Below are positions 1 through 7,086 of a stretch of 22,172 nucleotides of DNA, in pieces. Origin of the DNA: CAZVWW01 sp964631265. GTDB taxonomy: Bacteria > Thermotogota > Thermotogae > MWEM01. The notes under the pieces were generated by a model. It searched no databases. It saw only the letters and a list, made by a program, of their open reading frames with translations, and was not told the origin of the DNA. How positions within the stretch are numbered: the stretch's first letter is position 1; each line of letters begins with the position of its first letter. Position numbers and translations under genes: made by a program. The stretch spans positions 1 through 22,172 of the forward strand of contig CAZVWW010000027.1 of NCBI GenBank assembly GCA_964631265.1, read 5' to 3'.

Positions 1-242
1 AGGTCCCCGTTTATCAGAATGTGGATGGTATGCCGCACAAAGATATCCATGAAATTAAGGAAAACCTGATCCGACAGATTACCATGCCGGTGAAATGGAC
101 ATACAGCGTGGAGAATATGATAAAAGACGGCATGACAAGCTTTTACGAAATTGGACACGGGGGGGTGCTAACGGGACTGACAAAGAGAATCGATGGAAGT
201 GTCAAGAGAGAAAAGTTCGACAAACTAATAAAAAAACTATAA
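1..242 (+). CDS. fabD: Malonyl-CoA:ACP transacylase, C-terminal fragment (5' end outside window)
   Basis: This is the last 79 codons of FabD, which loads malonyl groups from malonyl-CoA onto acyl carrier protein in fatty-acid synthesis. The frame is open from the window edge; its first full codons read VPVYQNVDGMPH, matching the family's conserved C-terminal segment, followed by the typical IRQITMPVKW and FYEIGHGGVLTGL. In most FabD proteins the last motif is E(I/V)GPGKVLTGL, so here GPGK has become GHGG. The active-site Ser and His lie upstream, outside the window. The gene ends 15 bases before acpP, which fits a fab operon. The GTG at 21 is internal, not a start. The family call is secure; completeness cannot be judged. 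Confidence 0.9.
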   Translation, partial: VPVYQNVDGMPHKDIHEIKENLIRQITMPVKWTYSVENMIKDGMTSFYEIGHGGVLTGLTKRIDGSVKREKFDKLIKKL

Positions 243-257
243 CGGAGGTATTTTATA

Positions 258-509
258 ATGAGTAAAGACGAATTAAAAAGCAGAGTAAAGACAATCATAG
301 CAGAAAGTCTCGATGTGGAAGAGGAAGAAGTCAAGGGAGACGCATCCCTGACAGAGGATATCGGCGCGGATTCTCTCGAGCTGGTTGATCTAACAATGGA
401 CTTTGAAGACGAATTCAATGTCAAGATAGAGACATCCGAACTCTCCGACATCGACACTGTGGATGATATCACACAGCTCCTTGCCAAGAAACTGAAGACA
501 GCTGCGTAA
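258..509 (+). CDS. acpP: Acyl carrier protein
   Basis: This 83-residue acidic protein carries growing acyl chains in fatty-acid synthesis. It has the phosphopantetheine attachment motif DSLELVDL (Ser about residue 38), preceded by EDIGA and followed by the helix FEDEFNVKI, in the standard four-helix ACP layout and at normal length. The ATG start has a strong GGAGG Shine-Dalgarno at 244-248. It lies directly behind fabD and is the last gene of this plus-strand operon, because a hairpin terminator follows within 25 bases. No fabF follows it, unlike the common fabD-fabG-acpP-fabF order. Confidence 0.97.
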   Translation: MSKDELKSRVKTIIAESLDVEEEEVKGDASLTEDIGADSLELVDLTMDFEDEFNVKIETSELSDIDTVDDITQLLAKKLKTAA

Positions 510-531
510 AGCATTCTATTTGAGGCTTTTC

Positions 532-569
532 AAAAACCGGGACCCTGTTTTAAAGGGCCCCGGTTTTTT
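532..569. terminator. Bidirectional intrinsic terminator
   Basis: The arms ACCGGGACCC and GGGCCCCGGT pair with one A-C mismatch around an A/T-rich loop. They are flanked by A5 on the left and T6 on the right, so the hairpin can end transcription on both strands: acpP from the left and the FAD-binding subunit gene (stop at 575) from the right. The convergent gene ends on either side support this. Confidence 0.88.
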
Positions 570-574
570 ATTCG

Positions 575-1405
575 TTAAAACCCTGTCACCGCTTTAACAG
601 CCCGCTTGATATAAACGGCGAGCAGTTCCTCGCGGTATTCTTTTGAGAGGTCCATCCCGTTTCCGAGCCCTGCTTCGCCAACAGCTGTCTTGGTGATCTC
701 TTCCATTTTCGAGTGGAGGTCCTCATAAGAACCTTTGATCAGCAGCTCAGTCGCTTTCAACTCCACAGCAGCTGCCGGTCTGGCACCGCAGGCAAGTCCG
801 GCCGAATGAATCGTCCCGTTTTCAACACTTGCGGCCAGGAAGAGGTTGAACTGTGAAACATCGTAATGCGTCCTGGTCATCGTTTGAAAGGCACCGGAGT
901 TGAAGCGGTCCGGGACGATGACGGAGAGGACAATGGCCTTTTCGCGGTTTCTCAGATATTGTGCAAGGGGCATCTCCCGGTACTTTCCGTTGTATATCTT
1001 CAGTTTGGCCTTTGCCGCAAGCAGGGCTGTGAGTATATCCGACCAGCCGTATCTTTGAGCCACAGAACCTGAGACAGTTGCCATGTTTCTGATCTGATTC
1101 GAACCGACCTGTTTCAGGACCGGGGTTAGAAAATGCCCGTCCAGGGCGTCAATCGCCTCATTAATCGTCATGGCCCCGCCCATGACCGTCCTCTCAAAGG
1201 CATCCGGTTCCGGCCTTTTTTGTTTTTCCAGTCCCGAGGGCAGAACGCCGCTGATGTCAATCAATCGTTTGGTTCCCCTGTCTTCTCTCAGAGCAGTTGA
1301 AAGCCCGCCCGTTGAAAACAGGGTATGTCCGGGGTCCTGAGTGTATAGTTCCCAGGCCTCTTCAACGTTATCTGGTTTTTGATACTCTCTCAGATTCTGT
1401 AGCAT
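575..1405 (-). CDS. FAD-binding subunit of molybdopterin dehydrogenase family (CoxM/XdhB-like), orphan
   Basis: A 276-residue protein of the FAD_binding_5 plus CO_deh_flav_C family, the medium flavin subunit of xanthine dehydrogenase or CO dehydrogenase type enzymes. It normally passes electrons from Fe-S clusters to FAD. The second FAD motif is recognisable as QIRNMATVSGSVAQ (usual form QIRNxxTxGGN), followed by SDILTALLA. The first, usually AGGTDL, is weak (STGGLSTAL). The C-terminal domain has ACGARPAAAVELKATE. No molybdenum-binding large subunit or 2Fe-2S small subunit is nearby, so substrate and partners are unknown. The ATG at 1405 has a GGGGGA Shine-Dalgarno 8 bases upstream and lies 38 bases inside the preceding dehydratase gene. 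Family call good; function open. Confidence 0.82.
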   Translation of the reverse strand: MLQNLREYQKPDNVEEAWELYTQDPGHTLFSTGGLSTALREDRGTKRLIDISGVLPSGLEKQKRPEPDAFERTVMGGAMTINEAIDALDGHFLTPVLKQVGSNQIRNMATVSGSVAQRYGWSDILTALLAAKAKLKIYNGKYREMPLAQYLRNREKAIVLSVIVPDRFNSGAFQTMTRTHYDVSQFNLFLAASVENGTIHSAGLACGARPAAAVELKATELLIKGSYEDLHSKMEEITKTAVGEAGLGNGMDLSKEYREELLAVYIKRAVKAVTGF

Positions 1406-2462
1406 CTAAAAATCCCCCTTTTTGTTTTAATTGATGGTCGGGCACGTACTCTTCAAGTAATTGATTGAAAACACCTATTCTATTCTCGAGACAGGCTTGA
1501 TACATATTGGATATTGCGTCTGCCACTTCATCTTTTTTCAAACGCTCCTCCTCGACCACCTTATAAATCTTCGGATGCTCTGTCGGCAGCGTTTTCTCCC
1601 GATTCAGATAGAGCTCCTCAAACAATTTCTCCCCCGGTCTTGCCCCGGTGAATTCTATCCTGATATCCTGATCCGGCACCAGTCCCGCCAGGATGATCAT
1701 GTTTTCCACTAGATCTTTGATGTAGACCTGCTCCCCCATATCCAGGATGAACAGATCGCCGTCCGACATGAAGCTGGACGCCTGCAACACCAGGGCCGAG
1801 GCTTCGGGAATGGTCATAAAAAACCGTCTCATCCGGGGGTCGGTCACTGTCACAGGACCTCCGGCCTCGATCTGTTTTTTAAACTTTGGAATCACACTGC
1901 CACGGCTTCCAAGAACATTCCCAAACCGGACAACGGCAAATTTTGTCTGAGGGTGTTGTCCGGCAACCGCCCGCAGATATGTCTCAGCCATGCGCTTGGA
2001 GACCCCCATGATCGATGTGGGATTAACGGCCTTGTCCGTTGATATCAGCGTAAAGCGTTCGGTTGTGTAGTGGATGGCCATATCGATGAGCTTCTTTGTT
2101 CCCATGGCATTAACCCGGAATGCCTCGGACGGATTCTCCTCCATCAGAGGGACGTGCTTGTGGGCGGCACAGTGATAGACCAGATCAGGTCTGTACTTTT
2201 CAAAAACATTTTCGAGCCCCTTTGAATCGGTGATATCACAGATCGCCCGGACATAATCGCAATGATTGTCACGAGCCAGCCTCTTTATTTCTGCACTGAC
2301 AAGATAGATGCTGTTCTCCCCCCGGCCAAGGGCAATAACTTTTGAGGGGCCCATTTTGATGATCTGACGCATAATCTCACTGCCAATACTACCGCCGGCC
2401 CCGGTTATCAGGACCGTTTTCCCTTTCACGATCTCTTTGACAGCCCGCATATCCATGTCAAC
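1368..2462 (-). CDS. Polysaccharide biosynthesis nucleoside-diphosphate-sugar epimerase/dehydratase (CapD/WbpM-like), 5' end lost in gap
   Basis: An SDR-fold enzyme of the Polysacc_synt_2 family, most like UDP-GlcNAc 4,6-dehydratases used for surface glycans. The NAD-binding glycine motif is TGAGGSIGSE. YHCAAHKHVPLMEENP and STDKAVNPTSIMGVSKRMAE are typical family blocks. In the last one Met stands where soluble FlaA1-type enzymes have the catalytic Tyr, as in the long membrane-bound WbpM class. The frame runs without a stop to the N gap, and VDMDM before the Rossmann domain looks like the linker that follows the transmembrane region in long forms. The ATG at 2456 is therefore probably internal and several hundred bases of 5' sequence are missing. 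The 3' end overlaps the next gene by 38 bases. Confidence 0.85.
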   Translation of the reverse strand, partial: VDMDMRAVKEIVKGKTVLITGAGGSIGSEIMRQIIKMGPSKVIALGRGENSIYLVSAEIKRLARDNHCDYVRAICDITDSKGLENVFEKYRPDLVYHCAAHKHVPLMEENPSEAFRVNAMGTKKLIDMAIHYTTERFTLISTDKAVNPTSIMGVSKRMAETYLRAVAGQHPQTKFAVVRFGNVLGSRGSVIPKFKKQIEAGGPVTVTDPRMRRFFMTIPEASALVLQASSFMSDGDLFILDMGEQVYIKDLVENMIILAGLVPDQDIRIEFTGARPGEKLFEELYLNREKTLPTEHPKIYKVVEEERLKKDEVADAISNMYQACLENRIGVFNQLLEEYVPDHQLKQKGGFLDATESERVSKTR

Positions 2463-2562
2463 NNNNNNNNNNNNNNNNNNNNNNNNNNNNNNNNNNNNNN
2501 NNNNNNNNNNNNNNNNNNNNNNNNNNNNNNNNNNNNNNNNNNNNNNNNNNNNNNNNNNNNNN
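2463..2562. other. Assembly gap (100 Ns)
   Basis: Exactly 100 Ns, the usual placeholder for a scaffold gap of unknown size. It falls at the 5' end of the dehydratase gene. The true missing length may be far more than 100 bases if that gene is the long membrane-bound form. The 36 bases between the gap and the HD gene (2563-2598) hold a small AAGAG/CTCTT hairpin and nothing else I recognise. Confidence 0.95.
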
Positions 2563-2598
2563 AAAGAGAAAGGCTCTTCTCAGATACATTTAATCGGG

Positions 2599-4080
2599 TC
2601 ACCACCTGGTTGTAATCTCGATATCGTTCTTCATGTCCTGTAAACGGTACTTTTTCAGCAGGTCCCGCTTGTCTTTTGTCATATATATCCTGACTATCTG
2701 AACCAGCTGTCCTGAAACGGACTGATAAAACGGGTTTTTTTTCAGGAACGTCTCAAAGTCAATCAGGTCTTCGGGATTTCGCGTATTACGAAGATACACC
2801 TCATTGACCAGGAACTCCGCCGGATGGGCAAGCGTCAGTTTATAAGGGGTATCGACCTTGAAAAAGCGATAGGGGGCTTTGATGATCTCGCGCATGACTT
2901 CGAGATCGTTGTCACTGATTGCGCCACTCTCAATCAAACGCTTGAGCTGTTGAACAATACCGGTTATCGTATCCTCGCCGACACTGGCGGCTATCTTGGT
3001 GGGATCCATACCCGTCACACTAAACGAGTGCTCCATCACACTCTTCCATAGATGGCGTTCACGGTAATCGTTGAGCAGCTCAAAGGCCTCACGGATTTTC
3101 CCGCTCTCTTCTGTGTCCCGGCCGTACTCGATCATGTATTTTAGAGTGTAATAGACCCAATCTTCGGTCATTTCGAGGAATCGCTCCGGATCGGCCACGC
3201 GTTCTTCCATATCCAGAGCCTCGTACGAGAGATCCAGAACTCTCTGCAGCATCAGATCAGCTGCCCGTGCCGTCTTATGAAAATAGACATTCTTGTACAT
3301 CATGAACCGGCCGAAAAGGACACGATAGATACCGTCAATAATCTTAGAACCATAGGTCAACCGCTCTCTATCGTCTCTCACGACGATCCTCGAACTTCTG
3401 ACAATCCTCTGCAGGTCAATCGTTCCATATTCCGGAGTTCCACAATAGTAGGCGTCCCGCAGCACAAAATCTGTTCTATCCGCCCCGAGCGGACCCTGAA
3501 CAATGTTAAAATCGGCATCACCCGTTTTTTCCCCTTCAAATAGTTCACAGACGAGCTTCATCACCCCGGTGAACGATACTTCAAGGGGATTCGACTCAAC
3601 AAACTCCTCTCCCAGGACCTGTTTCAGTTCCGAGATAATATTCTCCTGCCAGTCGGTTTTGAGATTCTCCTCATAAATCTTAATCAACTCGCCCGGCATC
3701 AACTCCAGGAGGATCCGCTCCCTCTGTTCATCGTGGCCGCCTTTTATTCCGGCTCTTTTATAGACCACATCATCGAATTGATGGCTGAACGGTCCGTGTC
3801 CGATATCATGGAGCAGGCCGGCAAGTCTCAACACCCTCATTCTTTTCAACGGGAAGCCCAGGTGTTCGGCGTACATCCCGGCAATATGCATCACGCCGAG
3901 GGAGTGGAGGAATCGCGTATGCGTAGCCCCCGGATAGACACGCTCAGCACCTCCCAGCTGGGATATCTCCCTGAGTCTTTGAACGGCCCTTGTATCTGTG
4001 CACAGGACCTCCATCGGAGACAGGGTAATCTCGCCGTGCACGGGGTCGCGGGATACTCTTGTTTTGAGTTGTTTTTTCAT
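2599..4080 (-). CDS. HD-domain phosphohydrolase (YwfO/SAMHD1-like, COG1078)
   Basis: A 493-residue metal-dependent phosphohydrolase of the HD superfamily, the group that includes bacterial YwfO-type proteins and SAMHD1-like dNTPases. It opens with the family signature VSRDPVHGEI. Metal ligands are visible as H59 in HTRFLHSLGV, H91-D92 in LLHDIGHGPFSH, and the distal Asp in GADRTDFVLRDAYYCG. The likely role is hydrolysis of nucleotides such as dNTPs or alarmones, but the substrate cannot be read from sequence. The ATG at 4080 has GAGGTT about 9 bases upstream. It begins 18 bases after the membrane-protein gene, probably in the same transcript. Confidence 0.88.
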   Translation of the reverse strand: MKKQLKTRVSRDPVHGEITLSPMEVLCTDTRAVQRLREISQLGGAERVYPGATHTRFLHSLGVMHIAGMYAEHLGFPLKRMRVLRLAGLLHDIGHGPFSHQFDDVVYKRAGIKGGHDEQRERILLELMPGELIKIYEENLKTDWQENIISELKQVLGEEFVESNPLEVSFTGVMKLVCELFEGEKTGDADFNIVQGPLGADRTDFVLRDAYYCGTPEYGTIDLQRIVRSSRIVVRDDRERLTYGSKIIDGIYRVLFGRFMMYKNVYFHKTARAADLMLQRVLDLSYEALDMEERVADPERFLEMTEDWVYYTLKYMIEYGRDTEESGKIREAFELLNDYRERHLWKSVMEHSFSVTGMDPTKIAASVGEDTITGIVQQLKRLIESGAISDNDLEVMREIIKAPYRFFKVDTPYKLTLAHPAEFLVNEVYLRNTRNPEDLIDFETFLKKNPFYQSVSGQLVQIVRIYMTKDKRDLLKKYRLQDMKNDIEITTRW

Positions 4081-4098
4081 CGTTGATAACCTCGCTCA

Positions 4099-5361
4099 TC
4101 ATTGGTTTTCCACTGTAAGTTCCTCGGAATACTCCAGGATACCGTTCTGCATCTCCACGGATACATTGACCTGGTATTTGCCTTTTTGAGGAAAACTGAT
4201 CTGCCGCCACTCTGAGGATTTAAAGATGCTTCTCTTGGCATACGGTGGTAGAAACAGGTTCAGATTCCTTTCATCGTAGTGTGTATACCGGTAGAGGATT
4301 GAATCATTACTGGCAATGTTGAATTCAAAGCCCTTGATCTGTTCGTAGATCTCCCTGTCCTTGTCGTTGACAATCAGGATCTCGGCTTCATAAGACTGGT
4401 CGACACCTATCACCTTCACCGTATAGGGCAGTATTCTGAGGGCCTTCAGACCCGGCTTACTGTTGATTGCCTCTACCTTGATCTCTTTTTCTGATTCATG
4501 CAGCTCGTCGTTCAAAAAGTAACTCGCCTCTAAACGGGCTGCTCCCGTTTCATCCGGGAAATCAATCTCGCCGAATTTGAAGTCCGTCTTTTCCCCCTGT
4601 TCAATCTTTAATGTGTCTTCGGCTTCTTCACGTTTTCTGAGCGACCCCACCTGTTCCCCGTCTTTGAACAACCGGACGTTGTAAGTCCCCAGAGAATAAT
4701 TCTTCTGCTCCGGTGAATTGTTGAGAATACTGAGATAAACCGGTAATGTCTGACCGGGCCGGGCATAATCGTTGAACAACCTCAACGACATATCAATATT
4801 CTCGTATACCTTGAATTGCTTGTCCAGTTCGACCATCTTATCATCCACACCAAAACGTGTTTCGATGGTATAGGTTCCCGGTCTGATAAGTTGTTCCGGA
4901 TTCTCGCGGAGAAAGTCAAAGACGATCCGCGATTCATAGTCTTCCATTTCAACCGTTGTATTTCTCGGATACCGGAAACTGTAAACACTCTGTCCGGCTG
5001 TGTCCCTTATTTGAAACTGGAAATCCTTTAACTCAAACCCGGCCGGTCTCTGTGCAATATTGGAAACCTTGACCTTTATATCGGTATCTTTCCCAAATTC
5101 GTATGTCTTTTCCGCAACAACCCTGAAGACCAGCGGATGAATCTTCCGGATATAACTCACTGTCCGGGAGTTTCTCTCATATAAAAAATAAAAGAGTGCA
5201 ATTCCACTGACGATCAGGATACTGATCGAGAGGAAAATAACGGCCCTCTTTTTATTCTTTTTCATCTTCGAGTTCTGTTCGCTCTTTCGTTTGAGTTCCT
5301 CAATCACCTTCTCTGGCGATTTTGTATGATACTTGATCTCACGGGACTCATCCTCAGCCAT
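4099..5361 (-). CDS. Single-pass membrane protein with extracytoplasmic beta-sandwich repeats, unknown function
   Basis: I do not recognise this 420-residue protein by name. A basic, Lys/Glu-rich cytoplasmic tail (about residues 1-39) is followed by one membrane segment (about 40-61, RAVIFLSISILIVSGIALFY), then some 355 residues outside. The outer part reads as successive Ig-like beta-sandwiches, each with an FxFxIRD-type strand and a GTYTIETRFGV or GKYQVNVSVEM ending, resembling BsuPI-type inhibitor or Big-type domains. The start is the ATG at 5361, not upstream codons: it has AGAGGG about 8 bases upstream and overlaps the gspE stop by 8 bases, implying translational coupling. Its position after a secretion/pilus ATPase suggests an envelope assembly role, which is inference only. 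Confidence 0.72.
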   Translation of the reverse strand: MAEDESREIKYHTKSPEKVIEELKRKSEQNSKMKKNKKRAVIFLSISILIVSGIALFYFLYERNSRTVSYIRKIHPLVFRVVAEKTYEFGKDTDIKVKVSNIAQRPAGFELKDFQFQIRDTAGQSVYSFRYPRNTTVEMEDYESRIVFDFLRENPEQLIRPGTYTIETRFGVDDKMVELDKQFKVYENIDMSLRLFNDYARPGQTLPVYLSILNNSPEQKNYSLGTYNVRLFKDGEQVGSLRKREEAEDTLKIEQGEKTDFKFGEIDFPDETGAARLEASYFLNDELHESEKEIKVEAINSKPGLKALRILPYTVKVIGVDQSYEAEILIVNDKDREIYEQIKGFEFNIASNDSILYRYTHYDERNLNLFLPPYAKRSIFKSSEWRQISFPQKGKYQVNVSVEMQNGILEYSEELTVENQ

Positions 5362-7084
5362 TGATTGCAACCCTCTTGACTTCATCCAGACTTGTCTGAC
5401 CATCAAGCGCTTTAATAATACCGTCTTCGAACATGGTTCTCATGCCGGCCTTTCTGGCCACTTTTTCGATGGTGTTCTCAGATGCGTTCTCAGTCATCAG
5501 CTGACGAATCTTTTTGTCCATGATCAGGATCTCATGAATACCTGTCCGGCCTTTGTAACCGGTATTTCTGCAACTCTGGCAACCCTTCTTGTAATACTCA
5601 TAATACTCTTGCTTGTTCGGTTCGATCTTTTTTGCAATATTTCTGAACTCGGGATTCACAAGAACCCGTTTCTGCTTGCAGTCCTTACATAGTGTCCTGA
5701 CCAAACGCTGACCAACAACCCCCAACAGAGATACGCCCAGGAGATCGGATTCGATACCGAGATTTAACAGCCGGCTGACAGCCGCAGATGCCGTATTGGT
5801 GTGCAGGGTGCTGAGAACGAGATGTCCTGTCATCGATGCCTCTATTGCCAGCTGGGCTGTTTCCTTGTCCCTGATTTCCCCAACCATGATAATATCGGGG
5901 TCCTGACGTAAAATGGCCCTGAGAAATCTGGCAAAGTTCAACCCGATCTCCTGATGGACCTGACATTGATTGACCCCGCTGATACTGTATTCAACAGGAT
6001 CCTCGACCGTTACAATATTCTGACTGATGTTCTTCAGATGATTGAGCGTGCCGACGAGCGTCGTGGATTTCCCGCTCCCGGTCGGTCCCGTGACGAGGAT
6101 AATGCCATACGGAAACTGCAGGAGATAATCGAGTCGTGAGTAATTGTAATCCGTAAACCCGAGATCTGAGAGTCTCTTGTTTGAATTGGCAACCCGGAGC
6201 ACCCTCATCACCAGTTTCTCACCGTTGACGGTGGGCATCGAAGAAACACGAAAATCGAACTGCTCCCCTTTGTTCTTCAGGAAAAATTTCCCGTCCTGAG
6301 GCATCCTTCTCTCAGCGATGTCGAGCTGGGAGAGGATTTTGATCCTCGAGATAACCGAGTGATGCAGTTTTGCCGGATACTCGGCAATCTTTCTCAGCAT
6401 GCCGTCAATCCTGTAACGGACACGGACCATCTTTTCATAGGGTTCGATGTGAATATCGCTGGCTTCCTGTTCCAGAGCCCCCTGGATGATCTGGTTGACA
6501 AGCCGGATGATCGGACCGGAGTTCTCTCCTTCATCTTCGGCGTTTTCAACGGAGATATCCGCAAGGTCCACAACGTTATCGTCCTGTTCGGGTTCCATGG
6601 ACTGTTTCAGTTCCTCGGCTACCTGAATATTACTGCCAAAATACTCCTTCAGGAGCATATCCAGCTTGGGACTTGAAACGAGATAAAAGTCCGGGTCAAG
6701 CCCCGTCATGAACTGAATGTCCCGCTGAATGGTGGGGATATCCGATACCTTGTCGGTGACAACTTTCAGAAAGCTGTTCTCCCTTTCAAACGGGATGAGC
6801 CTCCATCGTTCACATGTCTGTTTTCCAAGCATCGATAGGAGATCAGGCGGTATATCAAGCTCGGTGGGATCGTTCATATACGGCAAATCATACTGTTTCG
6901 ACAGTGCCTGTGCAATATCGTCCCACGTGACAAACCCCTTCTCAACCAGGATCTGTCCGAGCGGCTTCTTCTCCTTCTGCTGGGAGGAGACGGCAAGTTG
7001 AACATCCTCTTTTGATAAATAGCCCGTTTCTACCAGTATCTCACCCAGGCGTTTGTATTGAAATCTCTGGTTCTTATCGGCAAT
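5354..7084 (-). CDS. Type II secretion/type IV pilus assembly ATPase, apparent ATT start
   Basis: A 576-residue hexameric motor ATPase of the GspE/PilB family that powers pseudopilus or pilus extension from the inner face of the membrane. The N-terminal MshEN domain begins at once (KRLGEILVETGYL, then LGQILVEKGFV). Next come Walker A GPTGSGKSTT, the Asp box VEDPVEY, Walker B DPDIIMVGEIRD, the His box and a zinc-binding tetracysteine (LCKDC and GCQSC). No ATG, GTG or TTG lies in frame between the upstream stop (7091-7093) and residue 67, although the N-terminal domain is intact. The only well-placed codon is ATT at 7082-7084, six bases after AGAGGTGA. It follows ftsZ by two bases. No pilC, pilT or pilin genes are in the window. 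Confidence 0.9.
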   Translation of the reverse strand: MADKNQRFQYKRLGEILVETGYLSKEDVQLAVSSQQKEKKPLGQILVEKGFVTWDDIAQALSKQYDLPYMNDPTELDIPPDLLSMLGKQTCERWRLIPFERENSFLKVVTDKVSDIPTIQRDIQFMTGLDPDFYLVSSPKLDMLLKEYFGSNIQVAEELKQSMEPEQDDNVVDLADISVENAEDEGENSGPIIRLVNQIIQGALEQEASDIHIEPYEKMVRVRYRIDGMLRKIAEYPAKLHHSVISRIKILSQLDIAERRMPQDGKFFLKNKGEQFDFRVSSMPTVNGEKLVMRVLRVANSNKRLSDLGFTDYNYSRLDYLLQFPYGIILVTGPTGSGKSTTLVGTLNHLKNISQNIVTVEDPVEYSISGVNQCQVHQEIGLNFARFLRAILRQDPDIIMVGEIRDKETAQLAIEASMTGHLVLSTLHTNTASAAVSRLLNLGIESDLLGVSLLGVVGQRLVRTLCKDCKQKRVLVNPEFRNIAKKIEPNKQEYYEYYKKGCQSCRNTGYKGRTGIHEILIMDKKIRQLMTENASENTIEKVARKAGMRTMFEDGIIKALDGQTSLDEVKRVAING

Positions 7085-7086
7085 GA

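Noticed and set aside
143..514. Long minus-strand ORF over fabD/acpP
   Set aside because: It is antisense to two clearly recognised genes, has low-complexity Ser-rich composition and no ribosome site.
6884..6886. TTG at 6884-6886 as the gspE start
   Set aside because: It would remove about 66 residues that match the conserved MshEN domain, and no Shine-Dalgarno precedes it.
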